A DNA stretch of 64,000 nucleotides from Pseudanabaena sp. GTDB lineage: Bacteria > Cyanobacteriota > Cyanobacteriia > Pseudanabaenales > Pseudanabaenaceae. Made by a program: the position numbers and the translations under genes. The DNA lies in the NCBI GenBank assembly GCA_003249035.1, contig QBMK01000009.1:106528-170527 (forward strand), read 5' to 3'. Below, in pieces: positions 28,858-36,641 of this stretch. Numbering within the stretch: position 1 is the first letter of the stretch; each line of letters opens with the position of its first letter. The notes under the pieces are model-generated. The model had not been told where the DNA came from. It did not search any database and saw only the letters and a list, made by a program, of their open reading frames with translations.

Positions 28858-30753
28858 ATGTCAGATTCTCCCAGCAAACCATTAACAACTCTTGAGCGCT
28901 ACCTTATTTTTGTCGATCGCATAATTATTAATATCGAAAATGGCAAACTGCTATCAAAAGAACATGTCTATCGCATTCTCAGTGAGAGTTTAGAATCGGG
29001 AACAGGGGAAATATTTGAACGGGCTTTAGAAGAACAAGCTAATTTACTTCAAGCAAACTTTGCTGCTCAAACTGATGAAGTAAAACAGGCGAAAGCGAAT
29101 CAGAAACTCCGCGCCATGAAGATTCTCAAAGATGCTTGGGAACAGTGGCAAAATAATTATCAAGTTCAAGACACATGTACTAGAGGTCTACAGACAATCC
29201 TTAAAGCGGAGCCTCAAGAGCGTCTATTGACTTTAATGCAGGTTCTCGATCCTAATCACACACCCGTTTTTGAGCGTCAACATATTCAACTTCTCACGCA
29301 ATTTTTACAGAAGTCAGCTGACACTCTGCCCGACGATTCCGAGGCGTTTACACTCCGACAGTTTGCGATCGGACTGACTCGTGGATTAGCGGCTTTTGAT
29401 TTACTAGAAGGCTCTCTCGTAAGTTGGTTATATGAACCTCAGAGACAAGTGGGATTTGAACGCTCTAAAGTGACTGGCCCATGGCATAGTTGGGCACAAC
29501 AGATTTCTAGTCCTTTGCCCCGCGATCTGTTTGCGGCACAGGCGAGTAACCAATCAGCAGCAGCGATCGCCCAAGCTCAGCGAAGCATTGATATTAGTGC
29601 TTGGGTAGAGCTATCAATCTTGTTGCGGTATTTGCAAAATGGCTTGGTGCGCTGGTTCGATCAGCAGCCCTACGATGCCAAGGCAGGGATGCATATGACA
29701 GGTGTTACCTTTATTGCTTTTGCAATGATTTGGGGTGAACTTAGCACAGGCTTTCAGAACTCACAACAACTATCAGCAAGCGATCGCCAATCTTTAGCTC
29801 AAATTTGCTTCCGCATTAGTTTACAAACCTTGCGAACCTTTGCCCAACGCGAAAACTTTCCACTCTATGGTGGTGTATTCGCTTCCTTTTCTGGCGAGAG
29901 TTTCCGAGAAACGATTAGTTATCTCGATCAACCGCTCAAAGAAGCAGAAAACACACAGGAGAAAGCTCGAATTCTCACAGTTTTAGGCTATTCAAAAGCT
30001 TGGATGGGACATCACAGAGACGCGATCGCCCTCCATCAAGAAGCGGTAAATCTTGCTCGCGAAGTTGGCGATCAACGCTGCGAAATTGCTAATCTCAATC
30101 ATCTCAGTCGCATTAGTCTTATTCAAAAAGATTTCAACACCAGTGAATCTCAAGCCCAGAGAGCGGTGATCTTAGCGCGTCAAAATGGCGATCGCCAAGG
30201 CGAGGCGAATGCACTGGCTAATTTAGGCTATAGCGAAGTGATGATTGCGCGACAACAGGAATCAATTACACCTGAAGAACTAGAAACTGCAATTAATCAT
30301 TTGGAGCGCGGACAAAAACTATCAGAAAAGATGAATGACTTGCAAAATCAGGCGCTTTGTTGGGTGGGATTGGGGACTGCATATATTGCGATCGAGCAGC
30401 CAAGTCAAGCACAGCTTGCTTTAGAGAAAGGATTAGCTCTCACTCAACAAATTGGCGATCGCGATTTACAAGCACTTAGTCACGCTTATTTAGGTGAAAC
30501 TTTCTATCAACTAAATCAACTAGAATCTGCAACCTATCACGCCTGTTTGGGAATGTATCTACTAGAGCAACGCCACAGTAAAGCATGGCAACAATCAGCT
30601 TCTTTGGTAGTGATTTTGCAAGGCAAACTAGGAGCAGAGAGTTTCTCTAATCTATTGCGACAACAGCGATCGCATTTTATCGCTCTAATTGGTGTGGATG
30701 GGTTTGATCATTTACCAAGTTTAATCGATCGCTATCGACAAGGAGATTCGTAA
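28858..30753 (+). CDS. Cyanobacterial TPR-repeat protein of unknown function
   Basis: The 631-residue protein has an N-terminal helical region without a recognised fold (about 1-350). A TPR superhelix follows from about 360 to 590. Repeats are visible as ILTVLGYSKAWMGHHRDAIA, NLNHLSRISLIQKDFNTSES, ALANLGYSEVMIA, CWVGLGTAYIAIEQPSQAQL and LSHAYLGETFYQLNQLESAT. TPRs usually mediate protein-protein contacts. No enzyme motif, signal or membrane helix is visible, so it is probably cytoplasmic. It is convergent with the M48 protease gene. Confidence 0.85.
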   Translation: MSDSPSKPLTTLERYLIFVDRIIINIENGKLLSKEHVYRILSESLESGTGEIFERALEEQANLLQANFAAQTDEVKQAKANQKLRAMKILKDAWEQWQNNYQVQDTCTRGLQTILKAEPQERLLTLMQVLDPNHTPVFERQHIQLLTQFLQKSADTLPDDSEAFTLRQFAIGLTRGLAAFDLLEGSLVSWLYEPQRQVGFERSKVTGPWHSWAQQISSPLPRDLFAAQASNQSAAAIAQAQRSIDISAWVELSILLRYLQNGLVRWFDQQPYDAKAGMHMTGVTFIAFAMIWGELSTGFQNSQQLSASDRQSLAQICFRISLQTLRTFAQRENFPLYGGVFASFSGESFRETISYLDQPLKEAENTQEKARILTVLGYSKAWMGHHRDAIALHQEAVNLAREVGDQRCEIANLNHLSRISLIQKDFNTSESQAQRAVILARQNGDRQGEANALANLGYSEVMIARQQESITPEELETAINHLERGQKLSEKMNDLQNQALCWVGLGTAYIAIEQPSQAQLALEKGLALTQQIGDRDLQALSHAYLGETFYQLNQLESATYHACLGMYLLEQRHSKAWQQSASLVVILQGKLGAESFSNLLRQQRSHFIALIGVDGFDHLPSLIDRYRQGDS

Positions 30754-30755
30754 AT

Positions 30756-30800
30756 ATTTTTATTCTAAAGTTCTGCAAAGCAGAACTTTAGAATAAAAAT
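30756..30800. terminator. Bidirectional hairpin terminator between TPR and M48 genes
   Basis: Two 21-base perfect arms surround an AAA loop. The apex is GC-AAA-GC and the outer part has T5 and A5, as in intrinsic terminators. It lies between convergent genes and its last base begins the M48 stop codon. Confidence 0.88.
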
Positions 30801-31777
30801 CATTGTCGCTTAATACGATTAATTTCGGCTTGCAATTCATCAATTTGGCGTTTCAGGCGTTCTGCTTCGCTCTCTGACTTTTTCTCTTCTTTAGGAGATG
30901 GCGAAACATCGACCGCGCCAGTTGTATCTCCTCGCTTATAATTGCCAGATTTAATATTACGATACTCTTCCGAATCCGCCCATTCACGAATATAGTGAAC
31001 CCGCTCAACTGGGAATGGATGACTGAGCATCGAGCCAGCGCCAAAACCGTTATAGAGCATAAACTTATAAATTTGATTGAGATTATCATTGTCCAGTTCT
31101 TGATAAGCATCCGATTGACGAATAAACTCAGGCAAGCTCAACTCATGGGCAAAAGCAGTACTTCCACCCGACAACTTCATCATAGTTGAAAGAACTGTAT
31201 CTAGCTCATCGGTCACTAATAGTGCTGCGCGATCGCTGGATAATTCTGCCTTGCGTCGCCATTCAAAAAAGGCATAAATCAGACCACTACTAACAATCCC
31301 ACCTAAGCCAAAAGTCATTTCGCTAATAGTCGAAACAACACTCATTACCCACATTGCCATCTGGATGAGCGTGGTGTGACCGCATTTAATATGACCAAGT
31401 TCATGGGCAAGTACAGCGCGAATTTCTTCCTCGGTAAGCAGATCTAGCAATCCCGAATTAATCACAATGTAGGGATGATCTTTGCCAAGGGCATAGCTAT
31501 TAGCTACTGGGTTTTGCGAGACAAATAGTGTTGGTTCTGGCTGTACATCTAGGTCAGCAACACATTCCCGAAAGATGCGATGAATCGTTGCATATTGACG
31601 ATGACTGACCTGAATACTATTACCAATGTGGTAAATCGTTTGTGGACGCTCGTACATAAACTCGACAAATTTGTTCGCCACAAGATCGAACCCTGGGACG
31701 CTGCGGAGGGTTTGTTCAGCTTGGCGATCGAGGGGATGGCGAAAGGCTTCGCTAGAAATTCCTGTATAACGTGGCAT
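30800..31777 (-). CDS. M48 family zinc metallopeptidase (HtpX-like)
   Basis: The 325-residue protein has the gluzincin motif HELGHIKCGH (about 124-133), with the third zinc ligand Glu in RRKAELSSDRAAL (about 178). Hydrophobic segments between them (WVMSVVSTISEMTFGLGGIV) may associate with the membrane. The C-terminus ends in an acidic/basic coiled coil (ESEAERLKRQIDELQAEI). M48 proteases of this type act in membrane or envelope quality control. It is monocistronic. The substrate is unknown. Confidence 0.92.
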   Translation of the reverse strand: MPRYTGISSEAFRHPLDRQAEQTLRSVPGFDLVANKFVEFMYERPQTIYHIGNSIQVSHRQYATIHRIFRECVADLDVQPEPTLFVSQNPVANSYALGKDHPYIVINSGLLDLLTEEEIRAVLAHELGHIKCGHTTLIQMAMWVMSVVSTISEMTFGLGGIVSSGLIYAFFEWRRKAELSSDRAALLVTDELDTVLSTMMKLSGGSTAFAHELSLPEFIRQSDAYQELDNDNLNQIYKFMLYNGFGAGSMLSHPFPVERVHYIREWADSEEYRNIKSGNYKRGDTTGAVDVSPSPKEEKKSESEAERLKRQIDELQAEINRIKRQ

Positions 31778-31849
31778 AGTTTCGTCCGTTCATTTGTTCG
31801 CTCTATACTCCATTTTATCTACAAAAATGAAATGTGGCTCTTAAGTAGT

Positions 31850-31946
31850 AAGTAGCTATGCAAAAGAAAACTTACAACCCAAAAAGAGAAAATCGCCCGC
31901 TACGCGGGCGATTTTCTCTTTTTGGGTTGTAACGCCGAAGTATTTA
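31850..31946 (+). repeat. Hairpin element, copy E1, overlapping the DUF1648 stop codon
   Basis: The left end AAGTAGCTATGCA matches the element at 32523. The inner palindrome has ATCGCCCGC-TAC-GCGGGCGAT at its apex, bounded by ACAACCC and GGGTTGT. The right end, on the other strand, TTAAATACTTCGGCG resembles the left end of the element at 9262. The stop codon of the DUF1648 gene falls within this right end. Confidence 0.8.
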
Positions 31947-32435
31947 AGGGGATGGGAAACGGCGTATTAACACCACTACCCACCAGATCATGAATAAGAA
32001 GAATGCCCCAAACAAAGCCAAAGGAATAGGTAAATTTAGATCTTTTATCGGGCTAAGATTAGCCAGAAATGTCAAATGAAAAATTGCAATTACAAATAGC
32101 ATGGTAGCAACACCAAACCAAGACATATGTACATTAAAAAAACTTAATGTCTCTTCTTTGCGATCGCTAGATAGCCAATATTCACGATGGGGCAAATTAA
32201 TCATGGAAGTCGGCAAATACCTCAGCATTAAAGGGAGAACCAGCGTAAAAGAACTGGTAATCGCTAACGAGACGAAGTAGACGATAAAGTAGGTCAACTT
32301 AGGGGAATTCCCATTAACTTTACCTGACACATCAAAATGCGAACCAACGATGTTTGGTAATAATGGATAGAAGTAAATACTTTGGGCGATCGCTAAACCA
32401 AACAAGAATAGAACAATATACAACGGTAATTTCAT
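31944..32435 (-). CDS. DUF1648 membrane protein
   Basis: The 163-residue protein has four hydrophobic helices (about 5-22, 48-70, 105-125 and 135-157). After the first comes the DUF1648 signature YPLLPNIVGSHFDVSGKVNG (about 23-42). In Gram-positive bacteria this domain occurs in SdpI-type immunity proteins, but a DUF1648-only protein has no set role. No partner gene is adjacent. Hairpin elements flank it on both sides (31850 and 32521), and the downstream one supplies its stop codon. Confidence 0.85.
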   Translation of the reverse strand: MKLPLYIVLFLFGLAIAQSIYFYPLLPNIVGSHFDVSGKVNGNSPKLTYFIVYFVSLAITSSFTLVLPLMLRYLPTSMINLPHREYWLSSDRKEETLSFFNVHMSWFGVATMLFVIAIFHLTFLANLSPIKDLNLPIPLALFGAFFLFMIWWVVVLIRRFPSP

Positions 32436-32520
32436 CGCTGTACGCTCCTTGAGAATATTACCTAATTATCTGGGTAAATGATGGCTAAATATATTTTTTG
32501 CAAATTATTGTAATCATCTA

Positions 32521-32620
32521 ATTAAGTAGCTATGCATAAGTAACCTTAAAACCCAGAAGTGTAAGTCGCCCGCGTAGCGGGCGACTTACACTTCTGGGTT
32601 TGGGTTCTAAGCTACCTATA
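32521..32620 (+). repeat. Hairpin element, copy E2
   Basis: The left flank AAGTAGCTATGCATAAG is shared with the copy at 31850. The inner palindrome, bounded by AAACCCA and TGGGTTT, has a GTCGCCCGC-GTA-GCGGGCGAC apex. The right end contains AAGCTACCT, inverted relative to the left. It lies between the divergent DUF1648 and phosphomutase genes. Confidence 0.85.
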
Positions 32621-32707
32621 GGTTTTGAGTACAGCTATACTTTCGAGAATTGGTATAAGTTGATAGACTGTAAGTATCCGCATAGCACGCGACTGCTCAA
32701 AAGTAAG

Positions 32708-34255
32708 ATGACAATGCAAGATTTTAATTGGAAGAAACTCCAGAATGGCTCCGATATTCGTGGCGTAGCGATCGCAGGTGTACCAAATGAAGATGTCAAC
32801 CTAACCCCTGAAGTAGCCAGACTTTTAGGACAATCTTTTGCTGCTTGGCTAGCTCAAAAATTACAAAAATCCACCGCAGACCTACTAATTTCTGTCGGTC
32901 GTGATAGTCGTCTATCAGGTCTAGAGTTAATGCAAGCAGTAATGGAAGGAATTAGCTCCCTCAGCACTGAAGTTTATGACTTTGCGATCGCATCGACACC
33001 CGCGATGTTTATGAGTACGATTACCGATGGATTTAATTGCGATGGCGCAATCATGCTCACTGCTAGTCATTTACCATTTAATCGCAATGGTTTAAAATTT
33101 TTCACCACGCAGGGCGGCTTAGAAAAAAAAGACATTACCGATATTCTGACCTTAGCAAAAGCGAATGAATCTGTGATCCCCTGTAATCGCGCTAATCCTT
33201 TTGGGAAGATTATCGCGCATGATTTTATTTCCGTTTACGCGCATCAATTTGTCACCAAAATCCGTGAATCTGTCAATCATCCTGAACACTATGAACAGCC
33301 TTTAAAAGGATTGAAAATCATTGTTGATGCTGGCAATGGCGCTGGGGGATTCTATGCCGACAAGGTTTTACAGCCTTTGGGGGCAGATATTACGGGTAGT
33401 CAGTTTCTCGATCCTGATGGAAATTTCCCCAATCATGTTCCTAATCCTGAAGATAAGGTTGCTATGGCTTCTATTTGTGAAGCAGTAATCAAACATCAAG
33501 CCGATTTTGGGATTATTTTTGATACTGATGTCGATCGCAGTGCGGGTGTCGATCAATTTGGCAAAGAGCTTAATCGTAATCGCTTGATTGCCATAATTTC
33601 CGCGATCGTTTTACAAGAACATCCTCAATCGACTATTGTCACTGATTCTATTACTTCAGATGGGTTAACAAAGTTTATCGAAAAGGATTTGCAAGGTGTC
33701 CACCATCGCTTTAAGCGTGGCTACAAAAATGTAATTAATGAGTCTATCCGCTTAAATCAATCAGGGCAAGAGTCTTGGCTAGCGATCGAGACCTCAGGTC
33801 ATGGCGCGATGAAAGAGAATTATTTCCTTGATGATGGGGCTTATTTGGTGAGCAAGTTGTTAATTGAACTAGCTAAGTCTAAACTGGCAGGAAAATCTCT
33901 AATAGAATTAATTGGTAATTTGCAAGAACCGATTGAGAGCGAAGAGTTTCGGATCAAGATTATTGTGGAAGATTTTAAAGCTTTAGGCGATCGCGTAATT
34001 ACACAGTTACATGAATTTGGAGAAACTCAATCCGACTGGGAAATAGTTCCTAATAACTACGAAGGTATCCGCATTTCCTGCAAATCTCCTAATGAAGATG
34101 GATGGTTTTTATTACGCCTTTCGTTACACGATCCAGTCATGCCCCTAAATATTGAATCAAATGTCAATGGCGGAGTTTCTAAAATTGCAGATAGATTGTC
34201 AAATTTTTTGCAATCCATTGATTCTCTGGATATCTCTGCACTCACTTCACATTAG
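32708..34255 (+). CDS. Phosphomannomutase/phosphoglucomutase family enzyme
   Basis: The ATG at 32708 gives 515 residues; an earlier in-frame start would lie in the repeat element. It is a member of the alpha-D-phosphohexomutase family. The phosphoserine loop is TASHLPFNRNGLKFF (about 118), the magnesium site is DTDVDRS (about 275), the sugar-recognition loop is ETSGHGAMKEN (about 360), and the C-terminal phosphate-binding part includes NYEGIRISC. It isomerises hexose 1- and 6-phosphates for nucleotide-sugar or glycogen synthesis. Whether mannose or glucose is preferred cannot be read here. Confidence 0.92.
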   Translation: MTMQDFNWKKLQNGSDIRGVAIAGVPNEDVNLTPEVARLLGQSFAAWLAQKLQKSTADLLISVGRDSRLSGLELMQAVMEGISSLSTEVYDFAIASTPAMFMSTITDGFNCDGAIMLTASHLPFNRNGLKFFTTQGGLEKKDITDILTLAKANESVIPCNRANPFGKIIAHDFISVYAHQFVTKIRESVNHPEHYEQPLKGLKIIVDAGNGAGGFYADKVLQPLGADITGSQFLDPDGNFPNHVPNPEDKVAMASICEAVIKHQADFGIIFDTDVDRSAGVDQFGKELNRNRLIAIISAIVLQEHPQSTIVTDSITSDGLTKFIEKDLQGVHHRFKRGYKNVINESIRLNQSGQESWLAIETSGHGAMKENYFLDDGAYLVSKLLIELAKSKLAGKSLIELIGNLQEPIESEEFRIKIIVEDFKALGDRVITQLHEFGETQSDWEIVPNNYEGIRISCKSPNEDGWFLLRLSLHDPVMPLNIESNVNGGVSKIADRLSNFLQSIDSLDISALTSH

Positions 34256-34380
34256 AGCATGTTTTTGGGTAGTCCTAAGAACGACTAAACCACATAGATG
34301 CTTGGGGTTTAAGTCTTTCTGTTCGATGCACTCTCTATCTTAGGAGCCTGAGATACATTAACTTTCACATCACGCAAACC

Positions 34381-34755
34381 TTATTTTGAATTCTTTGGAC
34401 ATCGATATCGCACAAATTTTGAGTTCTCATTAGTTACGTCGGTCAACTTTGAGCGATCGGCTGAAAGACGGTATTGTCTGTAAGAAAGCCAATTTCCTCC
34501 CTCACCAGACAATTTGGAAATCAATGCAAGTTCAAACTGACCTTCAGTAACTATAGCTTTTATGGGGCCATTGCTCTCATAGAACTGAATGTGAGCGGCA
34601 CTAAGAATTAACCGCGAATCGTTAAGGTTAGTGCCGCAATGCTTTAGGTTGGAATTCCATTCACCTTGAAACTGGACAGGAACACTTTTTTGCTGCTCTG
34701 CTGCCGCTACAGACATGGGGATAAATATCAAAATCAAGGCAAACCATCGGTTCAT
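34381..34755 (-). CDS. Small secreted protein, unknown function
   Basis: I chose the ATG at 34755, which follows GGAGAT at a good distance and makes a clean signal peptide (MNRWFALILIFIPMSVAAA, cleavage before EQQ). The 124-residue precursor yields a mature protein of about 105 residues. It begins VPVQFQGEWNSNLKHCGTN and ends VRYRCPKNSK; the two Cys could form a disulfide. The pattern of a short beta domain reporting GEW near its start resembles small periplasmic lipocalin- or META-like proteins, but I do not recognise the family. Confidence 0.75.
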   Translation of the reverse strand: MNRWFALILIFIPMSVAAAEQQKSVPVQFQGEWNSNLKHCGTNLNDSRLILSAAHIQFYESNGPIKAIVTEGQFELALISKLSGEGGNWLSYRQYRLSADRSKLTDVTNENSKFVRYRCPKNSK

Positions 34756-34797
34756 GTGATTATCTCCAATTACAGCAATTACCGAACAAACGAACCA

Positions 34798-34848
34798 CAA
34801 GAAATGCTTTGAAAGTATCGCGTTGCAACACTTTCAAAGCATTTCTTG
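34798..34848. repeat. 19-base perfect hairpin upstream of the small secreted gene
   Basis: Arms 34798-34816 and 34830-34848 pair perfectly around a 13-base loop that contains GCGTTGC. It is 40 bases upstream of the secreted-protein start, in its promoter region, so a terminator role for that gene is impossible. Confidence 0.8.
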
Positions 34849-35088
34849 GTTTGGGTTTAAGCGCAAAGATCTGTAGGGTAATGTTTAACCACAATTTTAC
34901 TATAGCAATATTATTGTTTGGGCTTAAATGCATCCAAACATCACACTTTTGTGCCTCAATATTTCAGTATTTATAGGACTTCATGGATGTTTCCCTATCC
35001 TCATAAAGTGAAATCGCCTCATCTCTAGCTAAAAATTGCTGACCAGAAATTACTCCTGAATCTATGATGGGAAAGTGATATTTCTAGT

Positions 35089-35208
35089 GTATAGCTACAG
35101 TCACTGGTCTTAGGACAAATCAAAACCCAAGAATTGATTGGCAACGCGCCGCGTTGTCAATCAATTCTTGGGTTTTATATTCTATTATACTTGGAGTCAG
35201 CTATAGCT
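35089..35208 (+). repeat. Hairpin element with TATAGCTACAGTCACT flank, copy F2
   Basis: The left flank repeats that of the element at 24111 (TATAGCTACAGTCACTGGTC). The inner palindrome, 35122-35176, has AAAACCCAAGAATTGATTG arms and a CAACGC-GCC-GCGTTG apex, with one G-T wobble. The right end, on the other strand, TATAGCTGACTCCAAG, is an imperfect inverse of the left. It lies between divergent genes. Confidence 0.85.
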
Positions 35209-35304
35209 GTTGTTATATTTGAAAATTGCCTTGAAATCGATACAATACTTGCAGTGAAGAATTCAGCATTCTCAATATTCAATATCTAGAGATAAGTAAT
35301 ACCT

Positions 35305-36450
35305 GTGGGCGCAACTAATCAGACCAAAAAAGATCAGCAGAATTTACAATCAGACTATCAACAATTAGCAAGGCGCCCAAAAATTGTATTGACGGGCGGT
35401 GGTACTGCTGGTCATGTAAGCCCCAATCTTGCATTAATCCCGAGCCTTGAAGCTGAGGGATGGGAAGTGATCTATATTGGCTCTAACAATGGCATTGAGA
35501 AACAGCTGGTTGTCGAGTTTGGTATTCCCTATCATGGTATCTCTTCTGGAAAACTGCGCCGTTACTTTTCTTGGCAGAACTTTATCGATCCTTTTAAAGT
35601 AATTAAAGGCATTTTCGATGCTTATTTTGCGATCGCTAAAATTAAGCCCAAAGTTGTATTTTCTAAGGGTGGCTTTGTCACAGTTCCAGTTATTTTTGCA
35701 AGCTGGCTGCAACGGATTCCTGTAATTATCCATGAGTCAGACTTCTCTTCAGGTTTAGCCAATCGCCTCTCAATTCCCTTTGCGACTAAAGTCTGCGTCA
35801 CATTTCCCGAAACTGCTAAACATTTAGCAAAATATGGGGCTAAAGTTAAGCATACGGGGCTGCCCATTCGACATACTATTTCTCAAGGGAATCAAGCAAA
35901 AGGTAGGGAGCTTTGCGGATTTGACAATAATTTACCAGTTCTATTTGTGGTTGGGGGTAGTACAGGTTCCGCGAAAATCAATCAAGCCATACGTTCAGTT
36001 TTAGATGTTCTTACTCAAAGCTATCAAGTTGTTCACGCCTGCGGCAAAGGGAATCTGGATGTTAATCTTAAAGGATATCGGCTCTATCAACAATTTGAAT
36101 ATTTGGCAACAGAACTTGCGGATGTTTTAGCGATCGCAGATATAGTTGTGTCTCGATCTGGAGCAAATGCAGTATTTGAATTTTTGACTTTACGAAAGCC
36201 TAATTTATTAATCCCCCTATCGAAATTATCCAGTCGAGGTGATCAGATTCTTAATGCTAAATCTTTTCAAGCTCGTGGCTATAGCGCAGTTTTGTTTGAA
36301 GAAGACTTGACCAGTGAAAGTTTAGTAACTGCGATCGCCGATCTTAATCGTCGTCGTGAAGAGTATATTCAGAATATGAATCAAAGCGAAGATGCCAATG
36401 CGATCGCGCAAATTGTGGCTTTGATTCGAGAACTTAGAGATTCTGTCTAA
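35305..36450 (+). CDS. murG: UDP-N-acetylglucosamine transferase of the MurG family
   Basis: The 381-residue GT28 glycosyltransferase starts at GTG 35305. The conserved glycine loop is VLTGGGTAGHVSPNLALI (about 28-45), followed by SGKLRRYFSWQNFIDPFKVI, FSKGGFVTVPV and IHESDFSSGLANR. The donor-site SRSGANAVFEFLTLRKPNLLIPL is intact. MurG adds GlcNAc to lipid I, making lipid II on the inner membrane face. The TAGHVSPN and HGISSGKLRRYF wording resembles clostridial/bacillar MurG more than the usual cyanobacterial form. It may therefore be a second or transferred copy. The first 25 residues look poorly conserved. Confidence 0.88.
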   Translation: MGATNQTKKDQQNLQSDYQQLARRPKIVLTGGGTAGHVSPNLALIPSLEAEGWEVIYIGSNNGIEKQLVVEFGIPYHGISSGKLRRYFSWQNFIDPFKVIKGIFDAYFAIAKIKPKVVFSKGGFVTVPVIFASWLQRIPVIIHESDFSSGLANRLSIPFATKVCVTFPETAKHLAKYGAKVKHTGLPIRHTISQGNQAKGRELCGFDNNLPVLFVVGGSTGSAKINQAIRSVLDVLTQSYQVVHACGKGNLDVNLKGYRLYQQFEYLATELADVLAIADIVVSRSGANAVFEFLTLRKPNLLIPLSKLSSRGDQILNAKSFQARGYSAVLFEEDLTSESLVTAIADLNRRREEYIQNMNQSEDANAIAQIVALIRELRDSV

Positions 36451-36501
36451 ATACAAGTATAAGTACCGGTACTTACATAACGGGAAAAGTAAGGACAGCT
36501 A

Positions 36502-36604
36502 ATACCAATTCACAAAAGTGTGACGACACTTTTGTGAATTGGAAACCAAAACCAGTAAGGGTTTTAAAAACACAAAATGGCTATGCCATTTTGTGTTTTG
36601 GTAT
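36502..36604 (+). repeat. Composite two-hairpin element, copy 3 (best preserved)
   Basis: ATACCAA at 36502 and TTGGTAT at 36598 are terminal inverted repeats. Inside are a hairpin with AATTCACAAAAGTGT arms (about 36507-36539), a spacer with CCAGTAAGGGTTTTAAAA, and a hairpin with CACAAAATGGC-TAT-GCCATTTTGTG. It lies between the convergent murG and leuS genes. Confidence 0.88.
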
Positions 36605-36641
36605 AACAATCTGTCCAGTGCCTAACACATCAAACAATAGA

